This document shows positions 17,418 to 27,201 of a stretch of 64,000 nt of DNA, one piece after another (positions within the stretch are counted from its first letter, which is position 1; each line of letters starts with the position of its first letter). The notes beneath the pieces were generated by a model, which did not search any database, had not been told where the DNA came from, and saw only the letters and a list, made by a program, of their open reading frames with translations. A program made the translations under genes and the position numbers. Source of the DNA: JAXGQE01 sp040766585 (GTDB taxonomy: Bacteria; Bacillota; SLNR01); assembly GCA_040766585.1 (NCBI GenBank), contig JAXGQE010000002.1:124001-188000 (forward strand), in the 5' to 3' direction.

Positions 17418-17432
17418 ACCAAAACCCAGATA

Positions 17433-17903
17433 ATGAATATTTCATCATATCGCATCAGGAAATGGTGCAAGGAGGGGATACCAGCGAATCGTTCAAATTC
17501 AGTCCCGAAAGCCCTTCAGAGCTGGTTTTTGATTCATTTTGTTGTGGATGTGGCATTGGCCATCCCGCTGATGCTGGTACCGGAACGATTCCTGGAAATG
17601 CTTAGATGGCAGTCCATCGATCCGGTGGCGGCTCGACTGGTGGCCGCGGCCCTTTTTGGAATTGGGATCTCATCCTATCTGTCTCATAGAGCATCACTGG
17701 ATACCTACACCCATCTTCTGAAATTAAAAATCATCTGGTCATTTTCGGCCATCTCCGGTCTTCTTCTGTCCCTGGGGGCAGGCAATCATGGAAGACCCTG
17801 GGTGCTCTGGCTGATACTGGTTGTCTTCATGATCTTTAACGGTGTCTGGATCTATTGGTACCGGAGGGTTGATCGAATGAAAAAGAAAGAGCTGCCGGAT
17901 TGA
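17433..17903 (+). CDS. Four-helix membrane protein
   Basis: A 156-residue protein with a basic N-terminus and four hydrophobic segments (about 30-50, 66-86, 99-117 and 124-144). The ATG at 17433 has only a weak ribosome site; a strong AAGGAGG at about 17468 has no in-frame start codon after it, so translation may depend on coupling to the gene 15 bp upstream. No family is recognised. Confidence 0.6.
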   Translation: MNISSYRIRKWCKEGIPANRSNSVPKALQSWFLIHFVVDVALAIPLMLVPERFLEMLRWQSIDPVAARLVAAALFGIGISSYLSHRASLDTYTHLLKLKIIWSFSAISGLLLSLGAGNHGRPWVLWLILVVFMIFNGVWIYWYRRVDRMKKKELPD

Positions 17904-17922
17904 AACCGGCAACTCTTTCTTA
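17882..17922. terminator. Bidirectional terminator
   Basis: AAGAAAGAG and TGCCGG pair with CCGGCA and CTCTTTCTT, a 16-bp stem with one mismatch, between the plus-strand membrane-protein gene and the minus-strand aldo/keto reductase. Confidence 0.8.
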
Positions 17923-17944
17923 TCTTGGCAGACCGATCATGATT

Positions 17945-18778
17945 TTACCATTCGTGTTTGAAAAAGTTGGCCGGATACGCCAGTTTTTCCGACCGTTTTT
18001 CCAATGAGGCCATCTGTTCTTTGGAAAATGGAGTGAATGATTGGATGATCCGGACATTCTCTTCCAGTTCCTTGACGCCGGCAACTCCCACAATGGCCGC
18101 AGTGATGGGCAGCGTGCACACATAGCCCAGCAGCTCCTCCATGGTGAAATCTTTGCCGGGGTTCAGCTTCCCTTTGGCCGCCACTTTCATGGCAATGATC
18201 CCCAGGTTCTTTTCTGCGGCTTTTTGCAGTACTTGGGTTTGAAAGGGAGTGAAATGGACATCCCCCACATTCAGTGGCATCAGGATGGTATCAAAGGGAT
18301 GAGACTCCATGGCTTTCATCATTAAAGCTGGATCCTTATGACCGGTGATGCCCATATACCGAATGGTGCCCTGTTCTTGAAGCTGCTCGAAAGCTTTGAG
18401 TGCACCGGAGGGGGAAAGGATGGTCTGCAGTTCTTCCGGCAGTCTCAAATTGTGCATCTGGTACAGATCCAGATAATCGGTCTGCAAACGGTGCAGACTC
18501 TCATCAATCTGGCGCATCACCCCATCATAAGTCCGTTCGATGGTTTTGGTAGCCAGAAAGGCCTCTGAACGGCGATGAGCCATAACCCGTCCGATATTGG
18601 TTTCGCTGACTGTGTCTCCGTAGCGAGGGGAGGTATCGATGTAATTCACACCCAAATCCAGGGCTTTGTGAATGATAGCCTCAGCTTGGGGGTCCTCATG
18701 CTCTACCGTGATCTGTCCCCCCAGACCCAGCAATGATGCTTGAAATCCGGTCTTTCCCAATGATCGCTTCGGTACCAT
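17945..18778 (-). CDS. Aldo/keto reductase
   Basis: A 277-residue NADPH-dependent oxidoreductase of the AKR superfamily. GVNYIDTSPRYGD holds the Asp and Tyr of the catalytic tetrad, EAFLATKTIERTYDGVMRQI the Lys, and LDLYQMHNL the His position. The end (AAIVGVAGVKELEENVRIIQSF) is the cofactor-binding strand region. AGGAGGTG lies 5 nt before the ATG. It is a close paralogue of the next upstream minus-strand gene, including an identical C-terminus AYPANFFKHEW. The substrate is unknown. Confidence 0.88.
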   Translation of the reverse strand: MVPKRSLGKTGFQASLLGLGGQITVEHEDPQAEAIIHKALDLGVNYIDTSPRYGDTVSETNIGRVMAHRRSEAFLATKTIERTYDGVMRQIDESLHRLQTDYLDLYQMHNLRLPEELQTILSPSGALKAFEQLQEQGTIRYMGITGHKDPALMMKAMESHPFDTILMPLNVGDVHFTPFQTQVLQKAAEKNLGIIAMKVAAKGKLNPGKDFTMEELLGYVCTLPITAAIVGVAGVKELEENVRIIQSFTPFSKEQMASLEKRSEKLAYPANFFKHEW

Positions 18779-18956
18779 TGTATCACCTCCTGTTGTCTGT
18801 ATGAATATACTTCCGGATGGGAAGGAGAAGGTCCTCCCTGATGGTCCAAAGCGATTCGATGCAGCAGCGGCATTTCTGCTGTCGATCCAGGCATATACAA
18901 TGCAGGAATGCAGTAAAAAAGTGTCAGACCGAGAATGCGAATGCCCACTGCGACAG

Positions 18957-18984
18957 GAAAAAACCGCAGCTGGAGCTGCGGTTT
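18957..18984 (-). terminator. Terminator between the two aldo/keto reductase genes
   Basis: On the minus strand AAACCGCAGCT pairs with AGCTGCGGTTT across 2 nt and runs into a T-tract. The two reductase genes are therefore separate transcripts, at least in part. Confidence 0.75.
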
Positions 18985-19064
18985 CACATGCATTGAAGTA
19001 TTGAGGCGGGTGACTTGCTTGAAAGCAGCCTTTGAATATGAATCATCCAATTTCAAACGGTCGT

Positions 19065-19904
19065 TTACCATTCATGCTTAAAGAAGTTGGCCGGGTATGC
19101 CAAAGGTTCTGCTCTTTTTTCAAGGGCGGTCATCTGTTCTTCACTTAGAGGGGTGAAATTTGTTGCAGTTTTCACGTTTTCTTCCAGTTCCTGCAGACTG
19201 CCGGTACCAACAATGGCATTGCAGATCGGCAGGGAAAATGCGTAGGTCAGCATTTCTTTCATGGTAAACGCATCCCCGGGTTTCAGGCGGCCGGCAGCCG
19301 CAACTTTCATGGCAATAATGCCGATGCCCAGATCGACAGCTTTTCCCAGAAGATTCTTCTTGAAGGATGCATGATGCACATCCCCCACGTTCAATGCCAT
19401 TAATGCCGTTTCAAACGGGTAGGCACACAGAGCATCGTAGAGAAGCTGCGGATCTTTATGGCTGGTGACGCCGATGTGGCGGATAACCCCCTGGTCTTTG
19501 AGCTTTTCAAAGGCTTCCATAGCGCCGCCTTTGGCCATGATGGCTTTGAGTTCTGCCTCCATGCGCAAATCGTGTACCTGATAGAGGTCCAGGTGGTCTG
19601 TCTGCAGTCGTTTCAAACTCTCTTCCACCTCTCGCATGGCTCCGTCATAGGTCCTCTCACCGGTCTTGGTAGCGAGGAAAGCTTCTTTCCGACGAATCGC
19701 CATGACCCGCCCGATATTGGTTTCACTGCCGCCATCGCCGTAAGTGGGCGATGTATCGATGTAGTTCACCCCCAAATCCAGAGCCCGGTGAATAATGGCT
19801 TCCGCATCATCGGGGCGGTCCAGGCGTTCAACGGCTGCTTCTCCGCCCAGACTCAGCAGTGTGACTTCAAATCCGGTTTTTCCAAACGGTCTTTTGGGGA
19901 GCAT
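19065..19904 (-). CDS. Aldo/keto reductase (paralogue)
   Basis: A 279-residue paralogue of the 17945-18778 reductase. The start MLPKRPFGKTGFEVTLL is chosen because GGAGGTG is 7 nt upstream; 19934 is the longer frame. The catalytic pieces GVNYIDTSPTYGD, FLATKTGERTYDG and LDLYQVHDL are intact. The C-terminus AYPANFFKHEW is shared with the paralogue, showing recent duplication or gene conversion. Relatives include YhdN/YtbE-like general aldehyde reductases. Confidence 0.88.
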   Translation of the reverse strand: MLPKRPFGKTGFEVTLLSLGGEAAVERLDRPDDAEAIIHRALDLGVNYIDTSPTYGDGGSETNIGRVMAIRRKEAFLATKTGERTYDGAMREVEESLKRLQTDHLDLYQVHDLRMEAELKAIMAKGGAMEAFEKLKDQGVIRHIGVTSHKDPQLLYDALCAYPFETALMALNVGDVHHASFKKNLLGKAVDLGIGIIAMKVAAAGRLKPGDAFTMKEMLTYAFSLPICNAIVGTGSLQELEENVKTATNFTPLSEEQMTALEKRAEPLAYPANFFKHEW

Positions 19905-19993
19905 ATCTGTGCACCTCCGAGAATGTATTCCCATAATGATTTCTGGCCGAAAAGGCTTTCTCCTTCCTCAATGGCGAAAGGGAGTGGACACTG

Positions 19994-20023
19994 AAAAAAA
20001 AAGGCTGCCGCAAAGGCAGCCTT
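19994..20023 (-). terminator. Terminator of the GLUG/CWB2 operon
   Basis: AAGGCTGCC pairs with GGCAGCCTT around 5 nt; on the minus strand it is followed by at least seven T residues. It lies 10 bp beyond the stop of the downstream CWB2 gene. Confidence 0.85.
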
Positions 20024-20032
20024 CACCATGGA

Positions 20033-22996
20033 TCACTGGGAAAGTAAAGTACTGAGATTGAATTCCATCTCCCCGGATACAGCGGATAAACCACCCAAAA
20101 TCCTACCGCTTGTGATGGAGTGACTATCGATAAAATCAATGATGGAATCAGGTACAGTCGTGGCAGTACTTCGCACCAAAACCACGCCGCCTCGATTCAG
20201 GGCGGCCAGCACCCCTCCCGCGAGGGCATCCGGAAAGTTCGTACCGGTAGCCAGGAAGATCTCTTGTCCGTCTTGCCAGGCCGCATTGGCAACATGCAGA
20301 GAAGTTTCGTACCGATTGGCTCCCGCGATTCTTTGAACATCCAGGCCCATACTGTTCAATTCGGCCACCACATCATCAGAAATAGCAGAAGTGCCTCCCA
20401 CAATAACCACCGTGCGAATCTTGGTTTTATTCTCCAGAAGGGTTTTGACCGATGCCGACAGAGCTGTTTTTCCGGTTAACAGGATGGGGCGTCCCCGCTG
20501 GGCGGCAAAAGCGGCTGCCGACAAAGCATCCGGAAAATCCAGACCTGAAGCCAGATAAATGGTATCGTACCCATCCAAAGAGCTTTCCATGGCAATTTGC
20601 ATCGCTGTATCATAGCGGTTGCTTCCGGCGATTCGGCGAATTTCAGCAACACCGGAAATGGCTTCAACTTGGTCGACAACCGTTTCAGAAACGGCTCCCG
20701 TACCTCCCAGAATGATTACCTTGCTGGCTCCCAACCGCTGGATTTCAGACAGTGTGGATGCAGGCAAAGTATCCTTGGCAGTCAGCAAAATGGGTGCATG
20801 CAACCGATAGGCGAGAGGCACTCCGGCTAAACTGTCCGGGAAATTGGTACCCACTGAAAGTATGACCGTGTCGGAACCACCCTGGCAATCTCCCCAACCC
20901 ATCTCACTGATGCGAACAGCCGTAGTATAGCGATTGCTTCCAGCAATTCGATCCACCGGTATGTGAGGCGGCTTGTTGTACTGGTGCCATGGGTATTCGC
21001 TATCCGGATCAAAGCGCCAAATATCCAGGGACCAGTCGGTATAGATGGTATCAGACGGGTAAGCAGTTATCATCTCTGCAGTAGTTCGCGGGTCTCCAAC
21101 CCCTGTGTCAGGTTGGCCGCTGGTATTCATATCGTAATAGGAATTGGTTAGATTGACAGCCAGTGCTGTGTACCCGATCAATCCGCCAATAAATGTACCG
21201 GATGATGAACCAAAGACAGATCCAGCCGAGTAGCAGTGGAAAATATCCTTCACAATGGGATCGGATCCGAATGCTGTTCCGCATAAGCCACCGATATAGG
21301 AGTGCCCGTAAACGGATCCCAGAGCATACGAGTTCCAAATGTCTCCGTTAGAATCACCGACCAGACCGCCCACCTGCCAGTATCCGGAAACATTTCCCGT
21401 GGCATACGAGGATGAAATGGATGATAGGTCAGAAGTTCGTCCGACCAATCCGCCGATAAAATTTTGGCTTTCAGGATTGGATCCACCCGCAGAAACTGTT
21501 CCATGGGCAGAACTACAGGCGATGGGTGATGATGTGTAACCCACCAGACCTCCCAAAGTACTGGGGCCGCTAACATCACCGAAAGCATGACAGTTGAGTA
21601 CCATGCCTAGTTCTGACATTGCCCCTACCAAACCTCCGGCATTGGATGCCTCGGCGGATCCATACGCATTGGAGTTTTGAATAAGCCCATCGGAGAATCC
21701 GGCCAAGCCACCGGCGTAGTTGATGGCAGAGGCGGAACCGTAGGCACGACTGTTTGTGACCCGGGTCGTAGTTGCAGGTCCAGAAATTCTTCCAACCAGC
21801 CCACCGACTATTCCAGAACCGGCCGATACATTCCCCATGGCAGTACAACTGTCGATGGTGCTTAGACCAGTTCCCGGATCCTGCCTTCCTACCAGACCCC
21901 CTACATAGGCTGCCCCCGAGATGTGCCCGCTTGCACTGGAGAAACGGACATCACATTGCTGCAGATTTCCTACCAGTCCCCCGACATAATGATTCCCGGT
22001 GACATGACCGTCGGCGCGAGAATGCATGATATGACTTAAAGACTGATGTCCCACTAAACCACCAGTTTCATATGCACCATAGACGTCCCCATGAGCCTGG
22101 CTTTGCGTTACCGGGCTGATAGACCATCCGATCAATCCCCCCGTATAACTTTCTTTTTCTCCAATTACGCCGGAAGTGACCAGTCCAGAAGCGCTGCATC
22201 CAAAAATTTCACGATCCATATTGTTGGAGCTGCCGATGAGCCCGCCTAAGTAATAATTACCGGTGACTTCTACCGATGCATGACTGTTGCGGACGCTTCC
22301 GATGGTGTACCCCACCAATCCGCCGCCATAGTCATCTGCCAGGACAGTGCCGTTGGCAGCACAGTCAGTAATGGTGTAATTACCCATAGAGCCGACCAGT
22401 CCTCCGACTCGGTCAGTTCCTCGGACGGCAGTGTTGCTGGTGGAGTTAAGAATGTATTTTTCTCCTTTGCCTACCAGACCACCCACCATATATCCCCCCA
22501 CGACAACGCCGCTGACCGAGCAGTTGTCAATAGGGCCTCCAGCCCGTCCCGCCAAACCGCCAGTGGAGTCATTGGCGGCAATGGAAACGCCGAAAAGAGT
22601 TAAATCGAAGAGCTGAGGATTGGTTGAATTGCCTGTTACACCGAAGAGGCCGGCTTCGTTGAGGTCACTTCGATTAATGGTAAGATTGTATATGACATGA
22701 TCGTTCCCATCAAAAACCCCCGTAAATGGATTGATTTCGGTGCCGATAGGAATCCAACCATTGCCTTCGTTCCATGGAGATACCCCCAAATCAATATCAG
22801 CCATTAGGATATAACTTCCGCTCATGTTGTTGCGAACATTATCAAGGTCTTGTGCGGTATGGATTTCTATCGGGTCCGCCATCATCCCGATGGATTCAGG
22901 AGCTGATGCCTGCTCGGCCAGTACCGGCAGGATCATATTGGTTGTCAGAACAATAAGCAGGAGAAGTGAATAAACCGTCTTTTTTCGAATCATCAT
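20033..22996 (-). CDS. Surface protein: GLUG repeats plus three CWB2 cell-wall-binding domains
   Basis: A 987-residue secreted protein. A signal peptide (about 1-30, ending VLAEQASA) precedes about 17 units of the GLUG type, each containing a VGGLVG-like turn, at roughly residues 100-640; these form a repetitive beta structure. Three C-terminal CWB2 domains (about 690-987) start at VDRIAGSNRYTTA, RRIAGSNRYDTA and QRIAGANRYETS, each with ILLTA/ILLTG and VIILGG-type strands. CWB2 trimers bind cell-wall polymers in Clostridia, so the protein should sit on the wall with GLUG repeats outward. It is preceded 80 bp upstream by a full-length paralogue and is probably in its operon. Confidence 0.88.
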   Translation of the reverse strand: MMIRKKTVYSLLLLIVLTTNMILPVLAEQASAPESIGMMADPIEIHTAQDLDNVRNNMSGSYILMADIDLGVSPWNEGNGWIPIGTEINPFTGVFDGNDHVIYNLTINRSDLNEAGLFGVTGNSTNPQLFDLTLFGVSIAANDSTGGLAGRAGGPIDNCSVSGVVVGGYMVGGLVGKGEKYILNSTSNTAVRGTDRVGGLVGSMGNYTITDCAANGTVLADDYGGGLVGYTIGSVRNSHASVEVTGNYYLGGLIGSSNNMDREIFGCSASGLVTSGVIGEKESYTGGLIGWSISPVTQSQAHGDVYGAYETGGLVGHQSLSHIMHSRADGHVTGNHYVGGLVGNLQQCDVRFSSASGHISGAAYVGGLVGRQDPGTGLSTIDSCTAMGNVSAGSGIVGGLVGRISGPATTTRVTNSRAYGSASAINYAGGLAGFSDGLIQNSNAYGSAEASNAGGLVGAMSELGMVLNCHAFGDVSGPSTLGGLVGYTSSPIACSSAHGTVSAGGSNPESQNFIGGLVGRTSDLSSISSSYATGNVSGYWQVGGLVGDSNGDIWNSYALGSVYGHSYIGGLCGTAFGSDPIVKDIFHCYSAGSVFGSSSGTFIGGLIGYTALAVNLTNSYYDMNTSGQPDTGVGDPRTTAEMITAYPSDTIYTDWSLDIWRFDPDSEYPWHQYNKPPHIPVDRIAGSNRYTTAVRISEMGWGDCQGGSDTVILSVGTNFPDSLAGVPLAYRLHAPILLTAKDTLPASTLSEIQRLGASKVIILGGTGAVSETVVDQVEAISGVAEIRRIAGSNRYDTAMQIAMESSLDGYDTIYLASGLDFPDALSAAAFAAQRGRPILLTGKTALSASVKTLLENKTKIRTVVIVGGTSAISDDVVAELNSMGLDVQRIAGANRYETSLHVANAAWQDGQEIFLATGTNFPDALAGGVLAALNRGGVVLVRSTATTVPDSIIDFIDSHSITSGRILGGLSAVSGEMEFNLSTLLSQ

Positions 22997-23076
22997 TTTC
23001 TCTCCTCTCTGTCCATGAACCTTGGGTTCAGACTATGCATCCGGGTCAAGAATTGAAGATTCTACAAAGTGCCGAG

Positions 23077-26016
23077 CTAATCGGTATACAGGAAATTGAA
23101 CAAATCATTCTCCAAAGATGAAGATACTGCAGATGTGCCGCCCAAAACCGTACCGCGGCGAATGTACTCAGAAAGGATGAGGCCGCGGATTCCCTCGGGT
23201 ACCGTTGAAGCCGTGCTGCTGACCAAAACCACACCGCTCCCTTGTTTGGCGGCCAGAACACCACCGGCCAATGCATCGGGGAAATTGGTCCCGGTAGCCA
23301 GAAAGATCTCGTAGCAATCTTCATACCAGAACGCATCCGCCATAGCCAGAGAAGTGTTGTAGCGATTGCTTCCGGCGATACGGTCCACAGAAATTCCCAA
23401 CGACTTCAGTTCGTTTTCGACATCGATGGAAATGGCACTGGTTCCTCCGACGATGATAGCATGAGAAATCTCCGGTCTGTCTGACAGAAGGGTTTTAATG
23501 GAAGCGGACAATGTGGTCTTTCCATTTAGAAGGATCGGTCGCCCCAATCGGGCCGCATACGCTGCGGCTGACAAAGCATCTGGAAAATCCAGACCGGAAG
23601 CCAAAAAGATGGTATCGTATTCCATCTCTTCCCGGGAAGCTATCAGCCGTGCCGTGTCGTAGCGATTGCTGCCGGCGATGCGAGTCACTTCCTGTACACA
23701 GTCAATGGCGCTCACCTGATCTGCAACTGCTTCAGAAACCGCTCCGGTACCCCCGAGAATCAGGACCTTGCTTGCACCCAACCGGACAATCTCATCCAAA
23801 GTAGCCCCCGGCAGTGAATTGGTGGCAGTCAGCAAAATGGGAGCGTTCAGGGCATGAGCCAAGGATACACCGGCTAAACTATCCGGGTAGTTGCTGCCTA
23901 CAGCCAAAATGACCGTATCCGTTCCCCCGGTGCATTGCGACCACCCCATCTGAGATACTTTCGCAGAGGTGAGATAGCGATTGGAGCCTGCCAAACGGTC
24001 CACGGGGATCCGCAGGGGCCGATTGTGCAAAAGCCAGGGGTATTGTGTAACAGGATCAAAACGCCACTTATCCAATGACCATCCATTGAAGATCTCAGGG
24101 GATGGAGTGCCGTTTTGCAGCTGGGATGAAGTTCTCGGCTCTCCCTTGCCCGCATCCGACATTCCGCTGACAGTACTGTCATAGTAGGAGTCAGTAACCT
24201 GAGCATTGGGACCCAGGTAGCCCACCAATCCACCAGCATTACCTGGTGCGGGTGAAGTCGGCAAACTGCAGCTGGCATAACAGGATAGGATGTATTTTTT
24301 TAGGACATCCGCTCCATTGGCTGACCCCACCAATCCGCCAACCCAGTTGCTTCCTTGCAGATTTCCTTCTGCATAGCTGTCGGATATGGTGCAGTAGGAC
24401 AGACCCACCAACCCACCCACATTGTTACGGCCAAGAACGGAACCGCTAAAATAACTGGAAGCAATCAGGCAATTTTCACGAGCGATGCCGGCCAAGCCAC
24501 CGGCCCAGTCATTGCTCGTGAAAAGATCCACAGCTTGAGCCACAACCATGGTTTCTGCTGAGCTGCAGTAAATGGGAGCATCTGCATCGCCCACCACGCC
24601 GCCAACAAAGGAGTATCCCACAACCATACCGTAGGCATGGCAGTCCAGGAGGAACCCATTGGTTAATGTGGAACCCGATATACCGCCAACATACGAAAAT
24701 CCATCCACGGAAGAGTAAGAATCGCAACTTGTAACAACTTGGGTGCTCTTTCCAGTTAATCCGCCGGTATAGTAATTGCCGGATACATCCCCGTAGGAAA
24801 CACTATTTGAAATATTTCCGTTGCTGAACCCGCAAAGACCGCCCACATAGTCGTTGCCAGAAACACTGCCTTGAGCCCCGGAGCCGTCAATCAAGCTCTT
24901 GTCCATACTGGGGTCCTGTCTCCCCACCAACCCACCGACTTCATTGTTTCCCGTGACATCCCCGTAGGCTCTGCAATCTTCGATGTTGCTTTTGTACAAT
25001 TGCCCCACCAACCCACCGACTTTATCGTATCCAACGACCAATCCACTAGCTTCACTGCGAATGATTGTGTTTTGGGGCTGGTAACCAATCAATCCACCTA
25101 CAGAATTTTGACCGATCACAGTTCCGCTAGCCCAAGAATCTTCGACCCTTGCCAAACAGAATCCAGCAAGACCGCCGGAATACGAAGCGGTATTCACATC
25201 CACATTGGATGTGACATCCCCGGAAGCGCTGCAGTCATCCACAATTGAAAAGGAACTGCCCGCGCCTCCAGCCAGACCTCCGAGATATGTATATCCTTCC
25301 ACGCTGGCAGAAGAAGAACAACCAATGAGATCGCCTTCTACATATCCCACCAGCCCGCCAATATTGTCATCCGTTCCAGTAACAACTCCTGTCGAAGAGC
25401 AATAGGAAGTGTGGGACATATATTGGGATCCGATCAGTACACCCACATTCCTTTCACCAAAGACAGTGGCATTGGCGTGACAGTCTTGAACCAAAGTATT
25501 TCCTTCACCGATTAGGCCTCCGGTATACAGAGCGCCATTGACAGTTCCGCTCATCGTACATCCGGTAACCGGGCCTTCTGCCAAGCCCACCAGTGCACCG
25601 GTATAATCGGCTCCATTGACCGATGCAGTCAACGAAATATCTATCAATTGGCTACTGCTTCCGGTACAGCCAAACAAACCAATATAATCTTCTCCTTTGC
25701 GGTTGATGGTTAGATTGGTGATGTTGTACCCGTTGCCATCGTAAATACCTGTAAACGGTGTACTGCTGGTACCGATGGGAAGCCACCCGCTGTCGTCGCT
25801 CCAGGGAGATCTACCCAGATCGATATTTGCAGTTTGAATGTAATGCGCACTCAGATTATTTCGTACCAGGGTCAGTTCTGCCGCGGTGGAAACATAAATG
25901 GGTCCGACCGTGGGTTGGATGCTTGATGCACTGGCTTGGTTTTGAAGACCTTGCAGTAGGGGCAAAAAGGTAAGCAAGAGAAGCAGGATGGCCGCAATCT
26001 GATTTCTTTTTTTCAT
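23077..26016 (-). CDS. Surface protein: GLUG repeats plus three CWB2 domains (paralogue)
   Basis: A 979-residue paralogue with the same plan: signal peptide (MKKRNQIAAILLLLLTFLPL), about 17 GLUG units in matching order (for instance VGGLVGRQDPSMDKSLIDGS here against VGGLVGRQDPGTGLSTIDSC), then three CWB2 domains beginning VDRLAGSNRYLTS, TRIAGSNRYDTA and DRIAGSNRYNTS. ATG 26016 is best spaced (8 nt) from AGGAG; GTG 26025 and ATG 26022 are alternatives. Likely wall-anchored adhesin or S-layer-associated protein. No c-di-GMP riboswitch could be recognised in the leader. Confidence 0.88.
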   Translation of the reverse strand: MKKRNQIAAILLLLLTFLPLLQGLQNQASASSIQPTVGPIYVSTAAELTLVRNNLSAHYIQTANIDLGRSPWSDDSGWLPIGTSSTPFTGIYDGNGYNITNLTINRKGEDYIGLFGCTGSSSQLIDISLTASVNGADYTGALVGLAEGPVTGCTMSGTVNGALYTGGLIGEGNTLVQDCHANATVFGERNVGVLIGSQYMSHTSYCSSTGVVTGTDDNIGGLVGYVEGDLIGCSSSASVEGYTYLGGLAGGAGSSFSIVDDCSASGDVTSNVDVNTASYSGGLAGFCLARVEDSWASGTVIGQNSVGGLIGYQPQNTIIRSEASGLVVGYDKVGGLVGQLYKSNIEDCRAYGDVTGNNEVGGLVGRQDPSMDKSLIDGSGAQGSVSGNDYVGGLCGFSNGNISNSVSYGDVSGNYYTGGLTGKSTQVVTSCDSYSSVDGFSYVGGISGSTLTNGFLLDCHAYGMVVGYSFVGGVVGDADAPIYCSSAETMVVAQAVDLFTSNDWAGGLAGIARENCLIASSYFSGSVLGRNNVGGLVGLSYCTISDSYAEGNLQGSNWVGGLVGSANGADVLKKYILSCYASCSLPTSPAPGNAGGLVGYLGPNAQVTDSYYDSTVSGMSDAGKGEPRTSSQLQNGTPSPEIFNGWSLDKWRFDPVTQYPWLLHNRPLRIPVDRLAGSNRYLTSAKVSQMGWSQCTGGTDTVILAVGSNYPDSLAGVSLAHALNAPILLTATNSLPGATLDEIVRLGASKVLILGGTGAVSEAVADQVSAIDCVQEVTRIAGSNRYDTARLIASREEMEYDTIFLASGLDFPDALSAAAYAARLGRPILLNGKTTLSASIKTLLSDRPEISHAIIVGGTSAISIDVENELKSLGISVDRIAGSNRYNTSLAMADAFWYEDCYEIFLATGTNFPDALAGGVLAAKQGSGVVLVSSTASTVPEGIRGLILSEYIRRGTVLGGTSAVSSSLENDLFNFLYTD

Positions 26017-26385
26017 TACCATCACTCCTGGTTATAAAATGGTAGAGCAGAATACTGTGATGTTAGGATGGGTACGACGAGAATGGAAAGGTCGTCAAAA
26101 ATGTTCCGTGGTTTTTGGTGGTGGGAACAGCAAACAAAGCAGGACGGCTCACAAAGAGTGTAGGTGCGAAGAAAATGGGAAAGGAGTGACGGTACCGTAT
26201 TTTGATGTGGTATTAAATAGAAATAACCACCATTAACTACCATATTCGTGCCGATTCTTTCATATCCTTTCCTATTGAACTCATTGCAAAAAAAAAAAAA
26301 GGAAACCGATCGAAAAACAGGATTCCATTGGCAAGTGATTGGAAAACTGGTATGGTAGTGACAAGGAATAGAGGAGGTGAGTCGT
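26017..26385. other. Divergent intergenic region between CWB2 and HAD genes
   Basis: About 370 bp without a supported gene. The minus-strand side must hold the promoter and leader of the surface-protein operon. A minus-strand direct repeat resembling TGGTAGTTAATGGTGGTTAT lies near 26226-26245. No convincing sigma-A promoter or known riboswitch was found. Confidence 0.4.
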
Positions 26386-27135
26386 GTGATTCCAGCTGCA
26401 TTCTTTGACATTGATGGCACTTTGTATCGTGAAGGCCTCATGACAGCCATGTTCAAGAAACTGATTCGTACAGAAATCATCGAAGAAGACCGCTGGTACA
26501 ATGAAGTTCGCGAGCGATATGAACGATGGGATCGAAGGGTTGGCAACTACGATGATTATCTTCTGAAAATGGCAGAAATCTATGTAGAGGCGGTCCGAGG
26601 ATTGCACCGAACCCAAATTGAGTTCATCGCTGAAAAAGTGGTCGCCCAAAACGGCGATCGAGTGTACACATTCACCCGGGATCGAATCCAGTGGCATCGA
26701 GAACAAGGGCATCGTCTGTTGATCATTTCCGGGTCCCCGGAAGAACTGGTGAAATACATGGCCCAAAAGCACGGCTTTGATGATTACATTGGCACCCGGT
26801 ATCTGACAGATGACCATGAGGTGTTCACCGGAGCCATTGAACCCATGTGGGACAGCGGCAGCAAAGAAAAGGCTGTTGAACGATTTGCCCGAAAATATGG
26901 AATTGACTTAGAAGCCTCGTATGCCTATGGTGATACCGCCGGGGATATGTCCATGTTTCAAAAGACCGGACATCCGGTAGCTGTAAACCCCACCCGGGAG
27001 CTTCTCCAGAGCATCCAAAATGACCCCGGTACCCGGTGTCGTACCCAAGTGGTGGTGGAACGGAAAGATATGATCTACCAGCTAACCATGGATACATGTG
27101 CACCCCTGCTGCAGGGAGGATTGAAATTGTCATAA
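26386..27135 (+). CDS. HAD-superfamily phosphatase (HAD-IB, SerB-like)
   Basis: A 249-residue HAD hydrolase. Motif I is FFDIDGTL (nucleophile Asp and acid Asp), motif II is LLIISGSPEELV, the Lys is in GSKEKAVERF, and motif III is YAYGDTAGDMSMF. The helical cap lies between motifs I and II, as in HAD-IB phosphoserine-phosphatase-like enzymes. GTG 26386 is the likely start, since GAGGAGGTGA at 26371-26380 is its ribosome site and overlaps the earlier GTG 26377. The substrate is unknown. Confidence 0.85.
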   Translation: MIPAAFFDIDGTLYREGLMTAMFKKLIRTEIIEEDRWYNEVRERYERWDRRVGNYDDYLLKMAEIYVEAVRGLHRTQIEFIAEKVVAQNGDRVYTFTRDRIQWHREQGHRLLIISGSPEELVKYMAQKHGFDDYIGTRYLTDDHEVFTGAIEPMWDSGSKEKAVERFARKYGIDLEASYAYGDTAGDMSMFQKTGHPVAVNPTRELLQSIQNDPGTRCRTQVVVERKDMIYQLTMDTCAPLLQGGLKLS

Positions 27136-27201
27136 AATTTCTGTTCAACTCTGTTGAAAATATGACAAAGCTAGGATACAATAACGGTGGAGGTGGCGAC
27201 C

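Noticed and set aside
20040..26000. Many in-frame repeats suggesting a CRISPR or nucleotide repeat array
   Set aside because: The repeats are protein-level GLUG and CWB2 motifs with diverged codons, and spacers of constant length are absent.
26017..26376. c-di-GMP riboswitch upstream of the surface-protein operon
   Set aside because: Neither the GEMM nor the c-di-GMP-II signature could be found on the minus strand.
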